NCBI GenBank assembly: GCA_963724365.1
Contig: CAVRUR010000011.1
Span: 62,001 to 126,000 of the forward strand
Length of the DNA: 64,000 nucleotides
Source: JALORV01 sp963724365
GTDB taxonomy: Bacteria > Pseudomonadota > Gammaproteobacteria > Burkholderiales > Burkholderiaceae_F
Direction of reading: 5' to 3'
The position numbers and the translations under genes were made by a program. The first letter of the stretch is position 1. Each line of letters starts with the position of its first letter. The notes beneath the pieces were generated by a model. The model did not search any database. It worked only from the letters and a program-made list of their open reading frames with translations, and was not told where the DNA came from. Positions 24,623-33,859 of this stretch are shown here, piece after piece.

Positions 24623-25591
24623 ATGTATAGTCCGGCCATGCCGCCTCCTCCCGCACGCCCGCGCCGGCGCCGCCCGATTGCGCTCGCCGCGCTGCGCGGT
24701 TTCGATGCGGCAGCACGCCACCTGTCATTCACGCTTGCGGCCACGGGACTGAACCTGACGCAGTCGTCGATCAGCCGGCAGATCGCCACGCTTGAACGCG
24801 AGGTCGGGCGTGCGCTGTTCGAGCGCCGTACGCGGGCCCTCGAACTGACTGTGGCCGGGGAACGCCTGTACGCCGTCGTGCGACAGGCGCTGCTGGCGAT
24901 CGACCGCACCGTGGACGAAATCCGCGGCGACGGCGGCACACCGCGCGTGACGATCACCACCTATGCGTCCTTTGCATCACTGTGGCTGGTTCCGCGCCTG
25001 CCGGACTTCCAGCGGCTGCACCCGGGCATCGACATCCGCATCGACGCATCGGATCGCATGGTCGATCTCGAGTCCGACGACGTCGACCTGGCCATCCGCT
25101 GGTTGCGGCCGGGTGCACCCGTGCCCACGGACGCCACGCTGCTGCAGACCGAGGAATCCAGTCCGGCGCTCAGCCCGCGCCTGCTGGCGACCCGGACATC
25201 GCCAATGCGTGAGCCGGGTGATCTCGGAACGTTGCCGATCCTCGCGATGGATGAATCCGTGCCGAGCGCGCCGTACAGCAGCTGGGCGCGCTGGTGCGAG
25301 TTCGCTGGCATTGCGCCGTTCGACGGCGCCGCGCGGCTCTACTTCACGTATGTCGACCAGTCTGTGCAGGCCGCGGTGCGCGGCCAGGGGGTGGCCCTGG
25401 TGCGCACGCCGTTTATCGACGATCTCGTCGCGAGCGGTGACCTGGTCATGCCCTTTCCCGACCTGCGCATGCCGACGGGCTACCGCTACTTCATGATCGT
25501 CAATCGCAAGCGCAGTGCCGTTCCGCACGTGGCGGCGTTTCGCGACTGGATCGTGGCGGAGTTCGAGCGTGGGCCCCATCGGCTCACCTGA
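24623..25591 (+). CDS. LysR-family regulator (GcvA-like)
   Basis: A 322-residue regulator. The N-terminal winged helix (ALRGFDAAARHLSFTLAATGLNLTQSSISRQI) resembles GcvA-type LysR proteins, and the C-terminal effector domain has VDLAIRWLRPG. The start may be the ATG at 24623 or the ATG at 24638. The 111-base gap to the divergent DUF2917 gene holds an imperfect TTGCATCC..GCAGCAA palindrome that could be the operator. Confidence 0.88.
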   Translation: MYSPAMPPPPARPRRRRPIALAALRGFDAAARHLSFTLAATGLNLTQSSISRQIATLEREVGRALFERRTRALELTVAGERLYAVVRQALLAIDRTVDEIRGDGGTPRVTITTYASFASLWLVPRLPDFQRLHPGIDIRIDASDRMVDLESDDVDLAIRWLRPGAPVPTDATLLQTEESSPALSPRLLATRTSPMREPGDLGTLPILAMDESVPSAPYSSWARWCEFAGIAPFDGAARLYFTYVDQSVQAAVRGQGVALVRTPFIDDLVASGDLVMPFPDLRMPTGYRYFMIVNRKRSAVPHVAAFRDWIVAEFERGPHRLT

Positions 25592-25670
25592 ATCGGCACG
25601 ACGGGCTCATTGGGAACACCAGCAAGCTGGGCCGTATCGGCCGGACCCGGGCGTTCAGTCGGCCAGAGCG

Positions 25671-26246
25671 CTAGAAAATCCCGGCGTCGGTGATGACGAC
25701 ATCGAGTTGCATGTCGTGTGGCTGCCGGTCGATCGTTTCAAGCCGGCCGCTTTCGAAGGCAATCCCGACACACAAGGGCCAGGGCACGGTCTGCGCGAGG
25801 GTGCGGTCGTAATAGCCTCCACCGTAGCCCAGTCGATAGCGCTGCGCATCGAAGCCCACGCAAGGAATCAGCAGGGCATCGGGCTGCACCGGGCGGCCAT
25901 GCGCGGGCACCGGTATGTTGAACTCGGCGGCCCGCATCGGTGCGTGGCGCGTCCAGGCAAGGAAATTGAGAATCGGGCCGCTGACTGCCGGCATCGCCGC
26001 GACGCGATGGGTTCCGGCCTCCAGCCAGTCGGCCACGACATCACGCAGGTCAGGTTCGGCGCGGATCGGCCAGTAAAAAGCCAGCGCTCGCGGGTTGGCA
26101 TGCCTGAGCCACGCCGCCACATGCTTCTGCAGCGCCTGCTCGTTCGCATCGCGACCCGCCATGGCGGTGCGCGACGCCAGCAGACGCTCGCGCTGCAACT
26201 TTCTCTGCGCCTCGTTCTCCAAGGGACACCCGGAATGATGTGGCAC
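25671..26246 (-). CDS. 5-formyltetrahydrofolate cyclo-ligase
   Basis: A 191-residue enzyme of the YgfA/FAU family that recycles 5-formyl-THF with ATP. Conserved parts are the N-terminal RTAM-type stretch, the central IPCVGFDAQRYRLGYGGGYY and the C-terminal DVVITDAG. It is divergent from the slt gene, with only 52 bases between. No 6S RNA is evident at its 5' side, unlike in enterobacteria. Confidence 0.93.
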   Translation of the reverse strand: MPHHSGCPLENEAQRKLQRERLLASRTAMAGRDANEQALQKHVAAWLRHANPRALAFYWPIRAEPDLRDVVADWLEAGTHRVAAMPAVSGPILNFLAWTRHAPMRAAEFNIPVPAHGRPVQPDALLIPCVGFDAQRYRLGYGGGYYDRTLAQTVPWPLCVGIAFESGRLETIDRQPHDMQLDVVITDAGIF

Positions 26247-26298
26247 CGTGCCGAATAATCGATCGCGCCGTCACGCGTGCATGTTCTAATCTCGGCCG

Positions 26299-28320
26299 AT
26301 GCGTCATACAGCAGTCTCAGTCTATACGTTCGTCATCGCAGCTTTGCTGGCTTGCGCGCCGACGTTCGGGGCCACGAACGATCGTTCCGCCGCGTCTGCG
26401 CCGGCACTCGCGCCCATCGACCAAGCGTTCCTCGCTGCGCGCGATGCGGTACGCAATGGCGATCGCGCAAAGCTCGCCCAGCTCGCGCCGCAACTGGCAT
26501 CGCATCCGCTGGCCGCCTACGTCGAGTACTGGCAGCTCGTTCCGCGACTGCGCAGCGATCCGGCGATCAGCGTGCAGGTCGAGGACTTCCTTGCGCGCTA
26601 TCCGGGGAGCTACGTCGGTGACCGATTGCGGCTCGACTGGACCTTCGCACTCGCCGATCGTGGCGACTTCTCCGGCTTCGAACGGGAAGCCGCGTTGCTG
26701 GTCTGGAACACGGACGACAACCAGTTCCGCTGCTACAGCCTGTTGTCGCGTTACCGCAATGCGTCCGGTGCGCAGGCAGACGTGCTCGCGCGCGACGCCC
26801 GGCTGCTGCTCGCCAACACCCGCGACTCGGCGGGCGAAGGCTGCCTAGCGCTGACCGAGGCACTGCTTGCCGATGGACGTATTTCAGTGTGGGAGCGCGT
26901 CCGTGCACTGGTCGAGCAGAATCAGCTTTCTACAGCCAAGCGCGTAGGGCAGCGGGCGCTCGATGCACAAGGCAAGCCGGTCGACCAGAAACTGCTGACC
27001 CAGGCCATCGATCGCCCGGCCGCCTTCCTGATCGCGCACGAGCGCCGCCTGACACAGATACAGCGCGAACTCGCCATCGTGGCAATCGTGCGCCTCGCCC
27101 GTGACAGCCCGAGCGAGGCGGCCGAGCATGCGAACGCGCTCAACCTGCATCTGACGCCGGAACAGCGTGGCGTCGTCTGGGGCCGCATTGGACACATGGC
27201 CGCCCTGCGGCTCGACCCCGAGGCCCATGACTGGTACCGGCGCGGCGGCGAGCACGTCGGCGTCGGGCCGGACGCGGTCCGTATCGACGAAGTGCTCGAG
27301 TGGCAGGTCCGCGCAGCGCTTCGCGCTGGCGACTGGTCGGCCGTGAAGTCGACCATCGACCGCATGCCGCCCTCCCTGCGCAGCGACCCGGCCTGGATCT
27401 ACTGGTACGGGCGCGCATTGAAGGCCGAGAGCCGGCCCGCCGAGGCCCAGGATCACTTTGCGCAAATCGCGCCTCAGTTCAACTTCTACGGCAAGCTTGC
27501 TGCCGAGGAACTCGGCATCCCGATCGTGCTGCCGCAGCGCGCGCTCGCCCCCACGGCCGAGGACATCGCGCCGATGAGTGCCAATCCGGGCTTCGCGCGC
27601 GCACAGAAGTTCTACGAACTGGGGATGCGCGTCGAGGGTCACCGCGAATGGAACTGGCAGTTGCGAGGCATGAGCGACCGGCAACTTCTGGCGGCAGCCG
27701 AGTACGCGCGCTCGGTCGCGCTGCTCGACCGCATGATCAACACGTCGGACCGCACGCGGGCCGAGTTCGACTTCACGCAGCGCTTCCCCTCACCGTTCAG
27801 AGACACCCTGGTCCAGTACTCGGCTCCGCTCGGTCTGGACGAAACGTGGGTGTACGGCCTCATCCGGCAGGAGTCCCGCTTCATCATGGACGCCCGTTCG
27901 CACGTGGGTGCATCCGGACTGATGCAGCTGATGCCGGCCACGGCCCGCTACGTGGCACGCAAGATGAATGTCAGCAACTTCTCACCGGCGCGGGTCAACG
28001 AGCTCGACATGAACCTGATGCTCGGCACGGCCTACCTCAAGCTCGTGCTGGACGATCTCGACGGCAGTCCGATGCTCGCGACTGCGGCCTACAACGCCGG
28101 ACCGGGCCGCCCGCGCGCCTGGCGTTCGTCATTGGTGCGGCCGGTCGAAGGCGCGATCTTTGCCGAGACGATTCCATTCAACGAGACGCGCGACTATGTG
28201 AAGAAGGTCATGTCGAACAGCGTCTACTACGCTGCCCTGTTCGAGAACAAGGCGCAGTCGCTGAAGCAGCGCCTCGGCACCATCGCTCCCAAGTCGGCCG
28301 GCACCACCGAGTTGCCGTGA
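26299..28320 (+). CDS. slt: Soluble lytic murein transglycosylase, Slt70-type
   Basis: A 673-residue periplasmic enzyme. The signal peptide ends near ACAPTFGA. A long alpha-superhelical domain of about 470 residues follows. The SLT domain has the catalytic Glu525 in RQESRFIMDARSHVGASGLM, then MQLMPATARYVA and the substrate-loop AYNAGPG. It cleaves peptidoglycan glycan chains to 1,6-anhydro products. A CGGGTT/AACCCG hairpin lies right after the stop. Confidence 0.95.
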   Translation: MRHTAVSVYTFVIAALLACAPTFGATNDRSAASAPALAPIDQAFLAARDAVRNGDRAKLAQLAPQLASHPLAAYVEYWQLVPRLRSDPAISVQVEDFLARYPGSYVGDRLRLDWTFALADRGDFSGFEREAALLVWNTDDNQFRCYSLLSRYRNASGAQADVLARDARLLLANTRDSAGEGCLALTEALLADGRISVWERVRALVEQNQLSTAKRVGQRALDAQGKPVDQKLLTQAIDRPAAFLIAHERRLTQIQRELAIVAIVRLARDSPSEAAEHANALNLHLTPEQRGVVWGRIGHMAALRLDPEAHDWYRRGGEHVGVGPDAVRIDEVLEWQVRAALRAGDWSAVKSTIDRMPPSLRSDPAWIYWYGRALKAESRPAEAQDHFAQIAPQFNFYGKLAAEELGIPIVLPQRALAPTAEDIAPMSANPGFARAQKFYELGMRVEGHREWNWQLRGMSDRQLLAAAEYARSVALLDRMINTSDRTRAEFDFTQRFPSPFRDTLVQYSAPLGLDETWVYGLIRQESRFIMDARSHVGASGLMQLMPATARYVARKMNVSNFSPARVNELDMNLMLGTAYLKLVLDDLDGSPMLATAAYNAGPGRPRAWRSSLVRPVEGAIFAETIPFNETRDYVKKVMSNSVYYAALFENKAQSLKQRLGTIAPKSAGTTELP

Positions 28321-28403
28321 CCGGGTTTCGCGCCGGTAACCCGACTCGAGACCCGAGCTCGCAGAATAGAATCGCGCCACGCAGGCAATCTTCTCCGACC
28401 CCC

Positions 28404-29369
28404 GTGCAACACACCGACATCCTGGTCATAGGCGGAGCTGGCTTCGTCGGCCGCCACATTGTCAGCCGGCTCATCGACCGCGGACTCAAGGTCACGGTCC
28501 CGGTGCGCCGACGGGCGCGGGCAGGCCATCTGATCACGCTGCCGACGATCGACGTGATCGAGGCCGATGTTCATGACGACCCGACGCTTGCAGGGCTGAT
28601 CGCCGGGCGCGACGCGGTGATCAACCTGGTCGGCATCCTGCAGGGTTCGCGCGGATCGCCCTACGGTCCCGAGTTCGCGCGCGCACATGTCGAGCTGCCG
28701 CGCCGCATCGTCAAAGGGTGCGAAGCGCAGCGCGTGCGTCGCTATGTCCACATGAGCGCGCTTGGGGCCGATGCGCACGGACCGTCGATGTACCAGCGCA
28801 GTAAAGGCGACGGCGAAGCGGCCGTGCGCGCCTCGTCACTCGACTGGACCATCTTCCAGCCCTCGGTCGTGTTCGGGCCGGAGGACAAGTTCCTCAACAC
28901 GTTTGCCATGCTCGCGTCGGTCGCACCGGTCCTTCCGATTGCCAACGCCGGCGCGCGCTTCCAGCCCATTTTCGTCGGCGATGTGGCTGATGCGTTCGCC
29001 AATGCGCTCGACAACGCGGCCACGTACCGCAAGGTCTACGAACTGGTCGGGCCGCGTATCTACACGCTGCGCGAACTCGTGCAGTTCGCCACGCGCGCGG
29101 CCGGACATCCGCGGCCCGTGATCGGCCTGCCGGCCGGTCTCGCCAGGGCACAGGCCATGATGATGGAACTCGCGCCGGGTGAACCAATGATGTCGCGAGA
29201 CAACCTGGACTCCATGCAGCGCGACAACGTTGCAGCGCGCCAGCCCTATGTGCCGCCGCCGGAGCTGGGCATCGAACTGCGGCCGATGGAATCCGAGGCG
29301 GCGCCCTATCTCGCCGGCCAGAACCTGCGCTCGCGGCTGGGCAGCTTTCGGGCGCGCGCTCGCCGTTGA
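28404..29369 (+). CDS. NDUFA9-like atypical SDR (complex I-associated)
   Basis: A 321-residue NAD(P)-binding protein. It starts at GTG 28404 with QHTDILVIGGAGFVGRHIVS, a Rossmann GGAGFVG motif. MSALGADAHGPSMYQRSKG holds the Tyr/Lys pair of atypical SDRs. FQPIFVGDVADAFANAL is the typical NDUFA9-family block. Bacterial members are annotated as complex I NDUFA9 subunit homologues, but the enzyme activity is not established. It is followed by a GST gene after 43 bases. Confidence 0.87.
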   Translation: MQHTDILVIGGAGFVGRHIVSRLIDRGLKVTVPVRRRARAGHLITLPTIDVIEADVHDDPTLAGLIAGRDAVINLVGILQGSRGSPYGPEFARAHVELPRRIVKGCEAQRVRRYVHMSALGADAHGPSMYQRSKGDGEAAVRASSLDWTIFQPSVVFGPEDKFLNTFAMLASVAPVLPIANAGARFQPIFVGDVADAFANALDNAATYRKVYELVGPRIYTLRELVQFATRAAGHPRPVIGLPAGLARAQAMMMELAPGEPMMSRDNLDSMQRDNVAARQPYVPPPELGIELRPMESEAAPYLAGQNLRSRLGSFRARARR

Positions 29370-29412
29370 TGATGTCTATGACGCAATGCGACGACGTCCA
29401 GGGGAATCCGCA

Positions 29413-30060
29413 GTGAGCCGCGTGCTGGTCATCGGCAACAGGAACTACTCCAGCTGGTCGCTGCGCGCCTGGCTGGCCTTGAAAGTGGCCGGAGTGGACT
29501 TCGAGGAAAGTCGCATTGCACTTGACCGGCCGCAGACCAAGACCGAGATCCTGCGGCATTCGCCCAGCGGCAAGGTACCGTGCCTGGTCGACGGGTCCCT
29601 GGTCGTGTGGGATTCCCTGGCGATTTGTGAAACGGCGAACGAGCGCTATGCCGCGGGTTCGCTGTGGCCGGCTGATCCGGACGCGCGCGCCCACGCTCGT
29701 GCCGTCACCGCAGAAATGCATTCCGGGTTCGTCGCGCTGCGGTCCCACATGCCGATGGACATCCGCTCGAGCAAGCCGGACGCCGGTGCGACAGCACAGG
29801 GCCGCAGCGACGTCGCCTCGGACATCCAGCGCATTCGTGCGGTCTGGGCCGACTGCCTCGACCGCAGCGGCGGACCGCTGCTCTATGGCGCGTTCTCAAT
29901 CGCTGACGCGTTCTATGCGCCGGTTGTCACGCGCTTCCGGACCTACGGCGTAGCCCTGGAACCGCCGCTGGCGGCGTACGCCAACGCCGTGTTCGCGCTG
30001 CCGGCAATGCAGCAGTGGGTCGACGCGGCGTGCGCCGAAACCGAAGTCCTTCAGTACTGA
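29413..30060 (+). CDS. Glutathione S-transferase family protein
   Basis: A 215-residue protein. The N-terminal thioredoxin-fold domain has GNRNYSSWSLRAWLALKVAG with the likely catalytic Ser/Tyr region, followed by SPSGKVPCLVDG with the cis-Pro, and VWDSLAICE. The all-helical C-terminal domain contains YGAFSIADAFYAPVVTRF. I chose the GTG at 29413 with GGGGA upstream; an ATG at 29386 is possible. The stop overlaps the cca start (TGATG). Confidence 0.9.
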   Translation: MSRVLVIGNRNYSSWSLRAWLALKVAGVDFEESRIALDRPQTKTEILRHSPSGKVPCLVDGSLVVWDSLAICETANERYAAGSLWPADPDARAHARAVTAEMHSGFVALRSHMPMDIRSSKPDAGATAQGRSDVASDIQRIRAVWADCLDRSGGPLLYGAFSIADAFYAPVVTRFRTYGVALEPPLAAYANAVFALPAMQQWVDAACAETEVLQY

Positions 30061-31205
30061 TGAAGTTCTATCGCGTCGGCGGCTGTGTGCGCGACGCATT
30101 GCTCGGCGAGGAACAGAAGCGTCGCGGCGACCTCGACGCCGCCCTCGAAACCGATCGCGACTGGGTCGTTGTCGGCGGCTCACCCGCCGACATGACCGCA
30201 CTCGGCTACCGGCCGGTCGGTCGCGACTTCCCCGTCTTCCTGCATCCCGAGACCCACGAGGAATACGCGCTCGCGCGCACCGAGCGCAAGACAGCGCCCG
30301 GATACAAGGGGTTCGTCTTCCACGCGGCGCCAGACGTCACGCTGGAAGCCGATCTGGAAAGGCGCGATCTGACGATCAACGCGATGGCGCTCGACGAGGA
30401 CGGGCGTCTGATCGATCCGCACAACGGGGCCCGTGACCTGCGTGCCGGCATCCTTCGCCACGTCAGTCCGGCGTTCGTTGAGGACCCGGTGCGCATCCTG
30501 CGGCTCGCGCGCTTCGCGGCGCGCTTTCCCGACTTTCGCATTGCTCCGGAGACCGCCGAGCTGGTGCGCGAGATGGTTGCGAATGGTGAGGCCGACGCAC
30601 TGGTGCCGGAGCGTGTGATGCAGGAAATCTCCCGCGGACTGATGGAGCGCCGTCCCTCACGGATGCTGAACGTGCTGGTTGCGAGCGGACTCATCGATCG
30701 CCTCTACAGCGAACTCGAAGACCTGGGCCCTGCCAGTGCCGCGCTCGACCGGGCAGCTGCGCGAGGGCTCGTGCTGCCAGCCCGCTTTGCCGTGCTCGCA
30801 AGTGCGTGCCGCAGCCCACGAACGGTGGCCGATCTGATCGGCAAGCTGCGCGTGCCGCAGGAGTCCGCGCAGCTCGCACGGCTGCTGGTCGAGCTGCGCG
30901 ACCCCTTGTCGACGGCGGAGTCCTCGGCAGCCATTGTCGATACGCTCGAGCGCGCCGACGCGTTTCGCCGGCCGGAACGCTTCGAACTGCTGCTGGTGAC
31001 CTTCGAGACGGCCCATGAAAAATCGGGCGAGAGGTTCCGGCAGGCGCTGCGCACCGCGGGCGAGGTGGACGCGGGCGCACTCGCGAGCCTGCACCGCAAC
31101 GATGCGGCCGAAATCCCGCGGGCGGTGCGCCAGGCCCGAATCGTTGCTGTCAGCCGCGCCCTGCACGCAGGTGACGGGGATCCATCAGAACAGCCGCACG
31201 ATTAG
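30060..31205 (+). CDS. cca: CCA tRNA nucleotidyltransferase
   Basis: A 381-residue class II enzyme adding CCA to tRNA 3' ends. It starts MKFYRVGGCVRDALLG. ERRDLTINAMALDEDG and EDPVRILRLARFAARF are intact. The segment between LLG and DRDWVVVG, normally a few residues, is about 17 longer here (EEQKRRGDLDAALET). No HD phosphohydrolase domain is present, so it lacks the extra activities of the E. coli enzyme. Its 3' end overlaps the convergent DUF2905 gene by 21 bases. Confidence 0.94.
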   Translation: MKFYRVGGCVRDALLGEEQKRRGDLDAALETDRDWVVVGGSPADMTALGYRPVGRDFPVFLHPETHEEYALARTERKTAPGYKGFVFHAAPDVTLEADLERRDLTINAMALDEDGRLIDPHNGARDLRAGILRHVSPAFVEDPVRILRLARFAARFPDFRIAPETAELVREMVANGEADALVPERVMQEISRGLMERRPSRMLNVLVASGLIDRLYSELEDLGPASAALDRAAARGLVLPARFAVLASACRSPRTVADLIGKLRVPQESAQLARLLVELRDPLSTAESSAAIVDTLERADAFRRPERFELLLVTFETAHEKSGERFRQALRTAGEVDAGALASLHRNDAAEIPRAVRQARIVAVSRALHAGDGDPSEQPHD

Positions 31206-31376
31206 CATCAACGCTAGCGACAGCACGACGGTGCTGGTGAACGGCAGCAGCACGTCCTTCCCATTGATCTTGAAACGGAGGTCACCCGGCAGCCGGCCAA
31301 TGCCGAGCCGCTGCAGCCACGGCTGCAATGCGGTCAGCACGAGCAGCGCGAGGAAGGTGGTGAGCAGCCATTTCAT
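31185..31376 (-). CDS. DUF2905 small membrane protein
   Basis: A 63-residue protein with two membrane helices flanking GRLPGDLRFKINGKDVLLPF, the DUF2905 signature. It starts MKWLLTTFLALLVL. It is transcribed toward cca and overlaps its stop. Function unknown. Confidence 0.88.
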   Translation of the reverse strand: MKWLLTTFLALLVLTALQPWLQRLGIGRLPGDLRFKINGKDVLLPFTSTVVLSLALMLIVRLF

Positions 31377-31446
31377 GGTGACGCGACGAGTGTACGCGGC
31401 GCCTTGCGCTAAACCAGGGCCCTCTGCGAGAGCCTTCGTTACGGGA

Positions 31447-32595
31447 TTACAGACGCGCCGTCCGATCGCCTCGCGCGAAGCCGAGCAACGGAGCATCCAG
31501 TCCACGGCCGACCGCCATTACCTTGATCAGTTCGCCCATTTCCGCCTCGGACAGAAGGCGATGCGCTTCGCTGCTGCGCGCCGGCGTGTGCTCCGAACCG
31601 AGACGATCGATCAGTCCGCAATTGAGCAGGAAGTGCGCCTGCGAGGTGTAACCGAGAACCAGCAGACCGCCTTCATGGGCCGCCTGCGCCATTGCACTGA
31701 AGTCGACGTGCGCAGTCAGGTCGTTCAGGCCGGGCAGCCAGAAGACGTCGCTGTGGGCGTAGTGACGGTAGTGGCTCATGATCGTGCCCATCAGCCGCTG
31801 CGGGTGGTAGTACTCCCGTCGAGGAAAGCCGTAGTCGATGGCAAGGAGCGCACCACGCGTCAACCACTGCGCCACCGAGTTCATCCATGCGACTGCCTCG
31901 AAGCCGATTTCAGAGCCGTAGCCGTCGGGCAACTCGCCCGCCTCGCGCTCGATGTCGGCCACCGCGGCAACCAGATCGGGCGGCGCGGCGCGCTCGACGA
32001 ACCGGAAGCGGCCTTCGAGGGTTCCAACACCGCGCTCGGCAACCATTCCACCGCGTTTGACGAAAAGCCGCACCGGCATCACGTCGAGCACTTCGTTGGC
32101 CAGCATGACGCCGGCGAAATCGGCGGGCGCCACCGTCAACCATTCGACCCGCTCCCCCGCAAGCAGCGTCTGTTGCCGTTCGCGCAGGTCGGCCGAAACT
32201 TCGACGATCGCGTATCGCTGGCACGGTACGCCGCGGTGTCGCAGTGACTGCAGAAGCTCTGCCGCAAGGCGGCCCGATCCGGCGCCGAACTCGACAATGC
32301 AGGCCGGTGTGTGCTCGAACACCTGGGCAACCTGAGCCGCGAGTGCCCGGCCGAAGAGCGGTGAGATTTCCGGTGCTGTGACGAAGTCTCCGCCACTCGC
32401 CGAATCGCCGAACTTGCGCGCGCCGGCCGCGTAATAGCCCAGACCCGGCGCGTACAGCACCTGCTGCATGTAGCGGTCGAAGGGAATCCAGCCGCCTTTG
32501 GCGACGATCTCCGACGCGATCAACGCGCACAGTTTTTCACTGTGCGCGCGCTGATCGGCCGTGGGTTCCGGCAATGGGGAGCGCGAGTTGTGCAT
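31447..32595 (-). CDS. MidA-like SAM-dependent methyltransferase (DUF185)
   Basis: A 382-residue protein. The MidA family signatures are GGWIPFDRYMQQVLYAPGLG, GDFVTAPEISPLFGRALA and the SAM-binding VEFGAGSGRLAAEL. NEVLDVMPV and LLAIDYGFPR follow. The eukaryotic relative NDUFAF7 methylates an Arg in a complex I subunit; the bacterial target is not known. Start MHNSRSPLPEP at 32595. It is divergent from the folM-folB-ttcA run. Confidence 0.9.
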   Translation of the reverse strand: MHNSRSPLPEPTADQRAHSEKLCALIASEIVAKGGWIPFDRYMQQVLYAPGLGYYAAGARKFGDSASGGDFVTAPEISPLFGRALAAQVAQVFEHTPACIVEFGAGSGRLAAELLQSLRHRGVPCQRYAIVEVSADLRERQQTLLAGERVEWLTVAPADFAGVMLANEVLDVMPVRLFVKRGGMVAERGVGTLEGRFRFVERAAPPDLVAAVADIEREAGELPDGYGSEIGFEAVAWMNSVAQWLTRGALLAIDYGFPRREYYHPQRLMGTIMSHYRHYAHSDVFWLPGLNDLTAHVDFSAMAQAAHEGGLLVLGYTSQAHFLLNCGLIDRLGSEHTPARSSEAHRLLSEAEMGELIKVMAVGRGLDAPLLGFARGDRTARL

Positions 32596-32660
32596 CGATC
32601 GGCATGGTAGCCAAGCCCCGCAGCGCACGCCCGCTACACTTGCGCGGTTCCGGGATTGCC

Positions 32661-33464
32661 ATGATGACTCGCCGCAGGACGAAGTCTGCCGGCGCTGCGC
32701 TCGTCACGGGTGCGGCGCGCCGCATTGGTCGCGAGATCGCGCTCGCACTCGCCCGCGACGGTTGGGACATCGCGGTGCATTACGCGACGTCGCGCGACGA
32801 GGCGCTCGATACCGTGCGCGAGGTCGAGGCACTCGGGCGACGGGCCATCGCCGTGAACCGTGACCTCGCCGTCGAGGCCGGGGTACGCAGCCTGTTGGCC
32901 GAGTGCGCACACGAACTCGGCGAGATCAGCTGCGTTGTCAACAACGCATCGCTGTTCGAGCACGACAGCGCGGCCACCTTTTCGGCCGAGGCACTGATCC
33001 GCTGCATGCGCACGAACGTTGCAGCGCCTGTGCTGCTCGCCGAGGCCCTGCACGCGGCACTGTCGCCGGACGAACGCGGCGTCGTCATCAACCTGCTCGA
33101 CCAGAAGCTGTGGAATCCGAACCCGGACTTCCTCTCGTACACGCTGTCCAAGGCCGCTTTGCGCGATGCCACCGTGCTGCTCGCGCAGGCACTCGCCCCT
33201 CGCATCCGTGTGGTCGGCATTGCACCAGGCATCACGCTGCCTTCGGGTGATCAGTCCGAAGCTGGCTTTGCCGTGGCGCACACCGCGACTCCGCTCGGCC
33301 GTTCGAGCCAGCCCGAGGACATTGCCAGCGCCGTCGTCTATCTCGCCAGGGCCGATGCCATCACCGGCACCACGCTGCTGGTCGACGGTGGACAGCATCT
33401 CGTTCCCAGTCACCGCGACGTCATGTTCCTCACCGAGCCCGCATCGCCCCCGGCGGCCGCATGA
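32661..33464 (+). CDS. folM: SDR pteridine reductase, FolM-like
   Basis: A 267-residue short-chain dehydrogenase. ALVTGAARRIGREIALALAR binds NADPH; TGxxxRIG is the pteridine-reductase variant. NNAS and YTLSKAAL (Tyr/Lys) are catalytic. Members reduce dihydromonapterin or dihydrofolate. It overlaps folB by four bases, which supports a folate/pterin role. The start may be ATG 32661 or ATG 32664. Confidence 0.85.
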   Translation: MMTRRRTKSAGAALVTGAARRIGREIALALARDGWDIAVHYATSRDEALDTVREVEALGRRAIAVNRDLAVEAGVRSLLAECAHELGEISCVVNNASLFEHDSAATFSAEALIRCMRTNVAAPVLLAEALHAALSPDERGVVINLLDQKLWNPNPDFLSYTLSKAALRDATVLLAQALAPRIRVVGIAPGITLPSGDQSEAGFAVAHTATPLGRSSQPEDIASAVVYLARADAITGTTLLVDGGQHLVPSHRDVMFLTEPASPPAAA

Positions 33465-33859
33465 TGAACGGACTGCTCGATCCGCGCCTGGCCGATTGTC
33501 GCCGCCTGTTCCTGCGCAACTATGTGGTGGACGCCAATATCGGCATCCATGCGTTCGAGAAGGCGGGTGCGCAGCGCCTCGCGCTCAACGTCGACCTGTA
33601 TGTCGCGCTGGCGCTGTCGACGCCGCGACATGACCGGATTCACGAGGTCATCGACTACGACTTCATACGGCTGACGATCCGCCATCGCCTCGAACAGGGC
33701 CACATCAATCTGCAGGAAACGCTGGTCGACGACATCGCCCGCAGTCTGCTCGCGCACCCGGCCGTGCGTGCCGTGCGCGTGGCGAGCGAAAAGCCGGATG
33801 TCTACAACGACGTCGATGCCGTCGGCGTCGAGGTGCTGCAATTCAAGGAAGTGGCATGA
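33461..33859 (+). CDS. folB: Dihydroneopterin aldolase
   Basis: A 132-residue enzyme of folate synthesis. It has NIGIHAFEKAGAQRLALNVD (the GxxxxE/R.Q...D pattern), VIDYDFIRLTI and INLQETLVDDIA with the active-site Glu, and the C-terminal VRVASEKPDVYNDVDAVGVE with the catalytic Lys. Its start overlaps folM and its end overlaps ttcA (four bases each), so these three are one operon. Confidence 0.92.
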   Translation: MMNGLLDPRLADCRRLFLRNYVVDANIGIHAFEKAGAQRLALNVDLYVALALSTPRHDRIHEVIDYDFIRLTIRHRLEQGHINLQETLVDDIARSLLAHPAVRAVRVASEKPDVYNDVDAVGVEVLQFKEVA

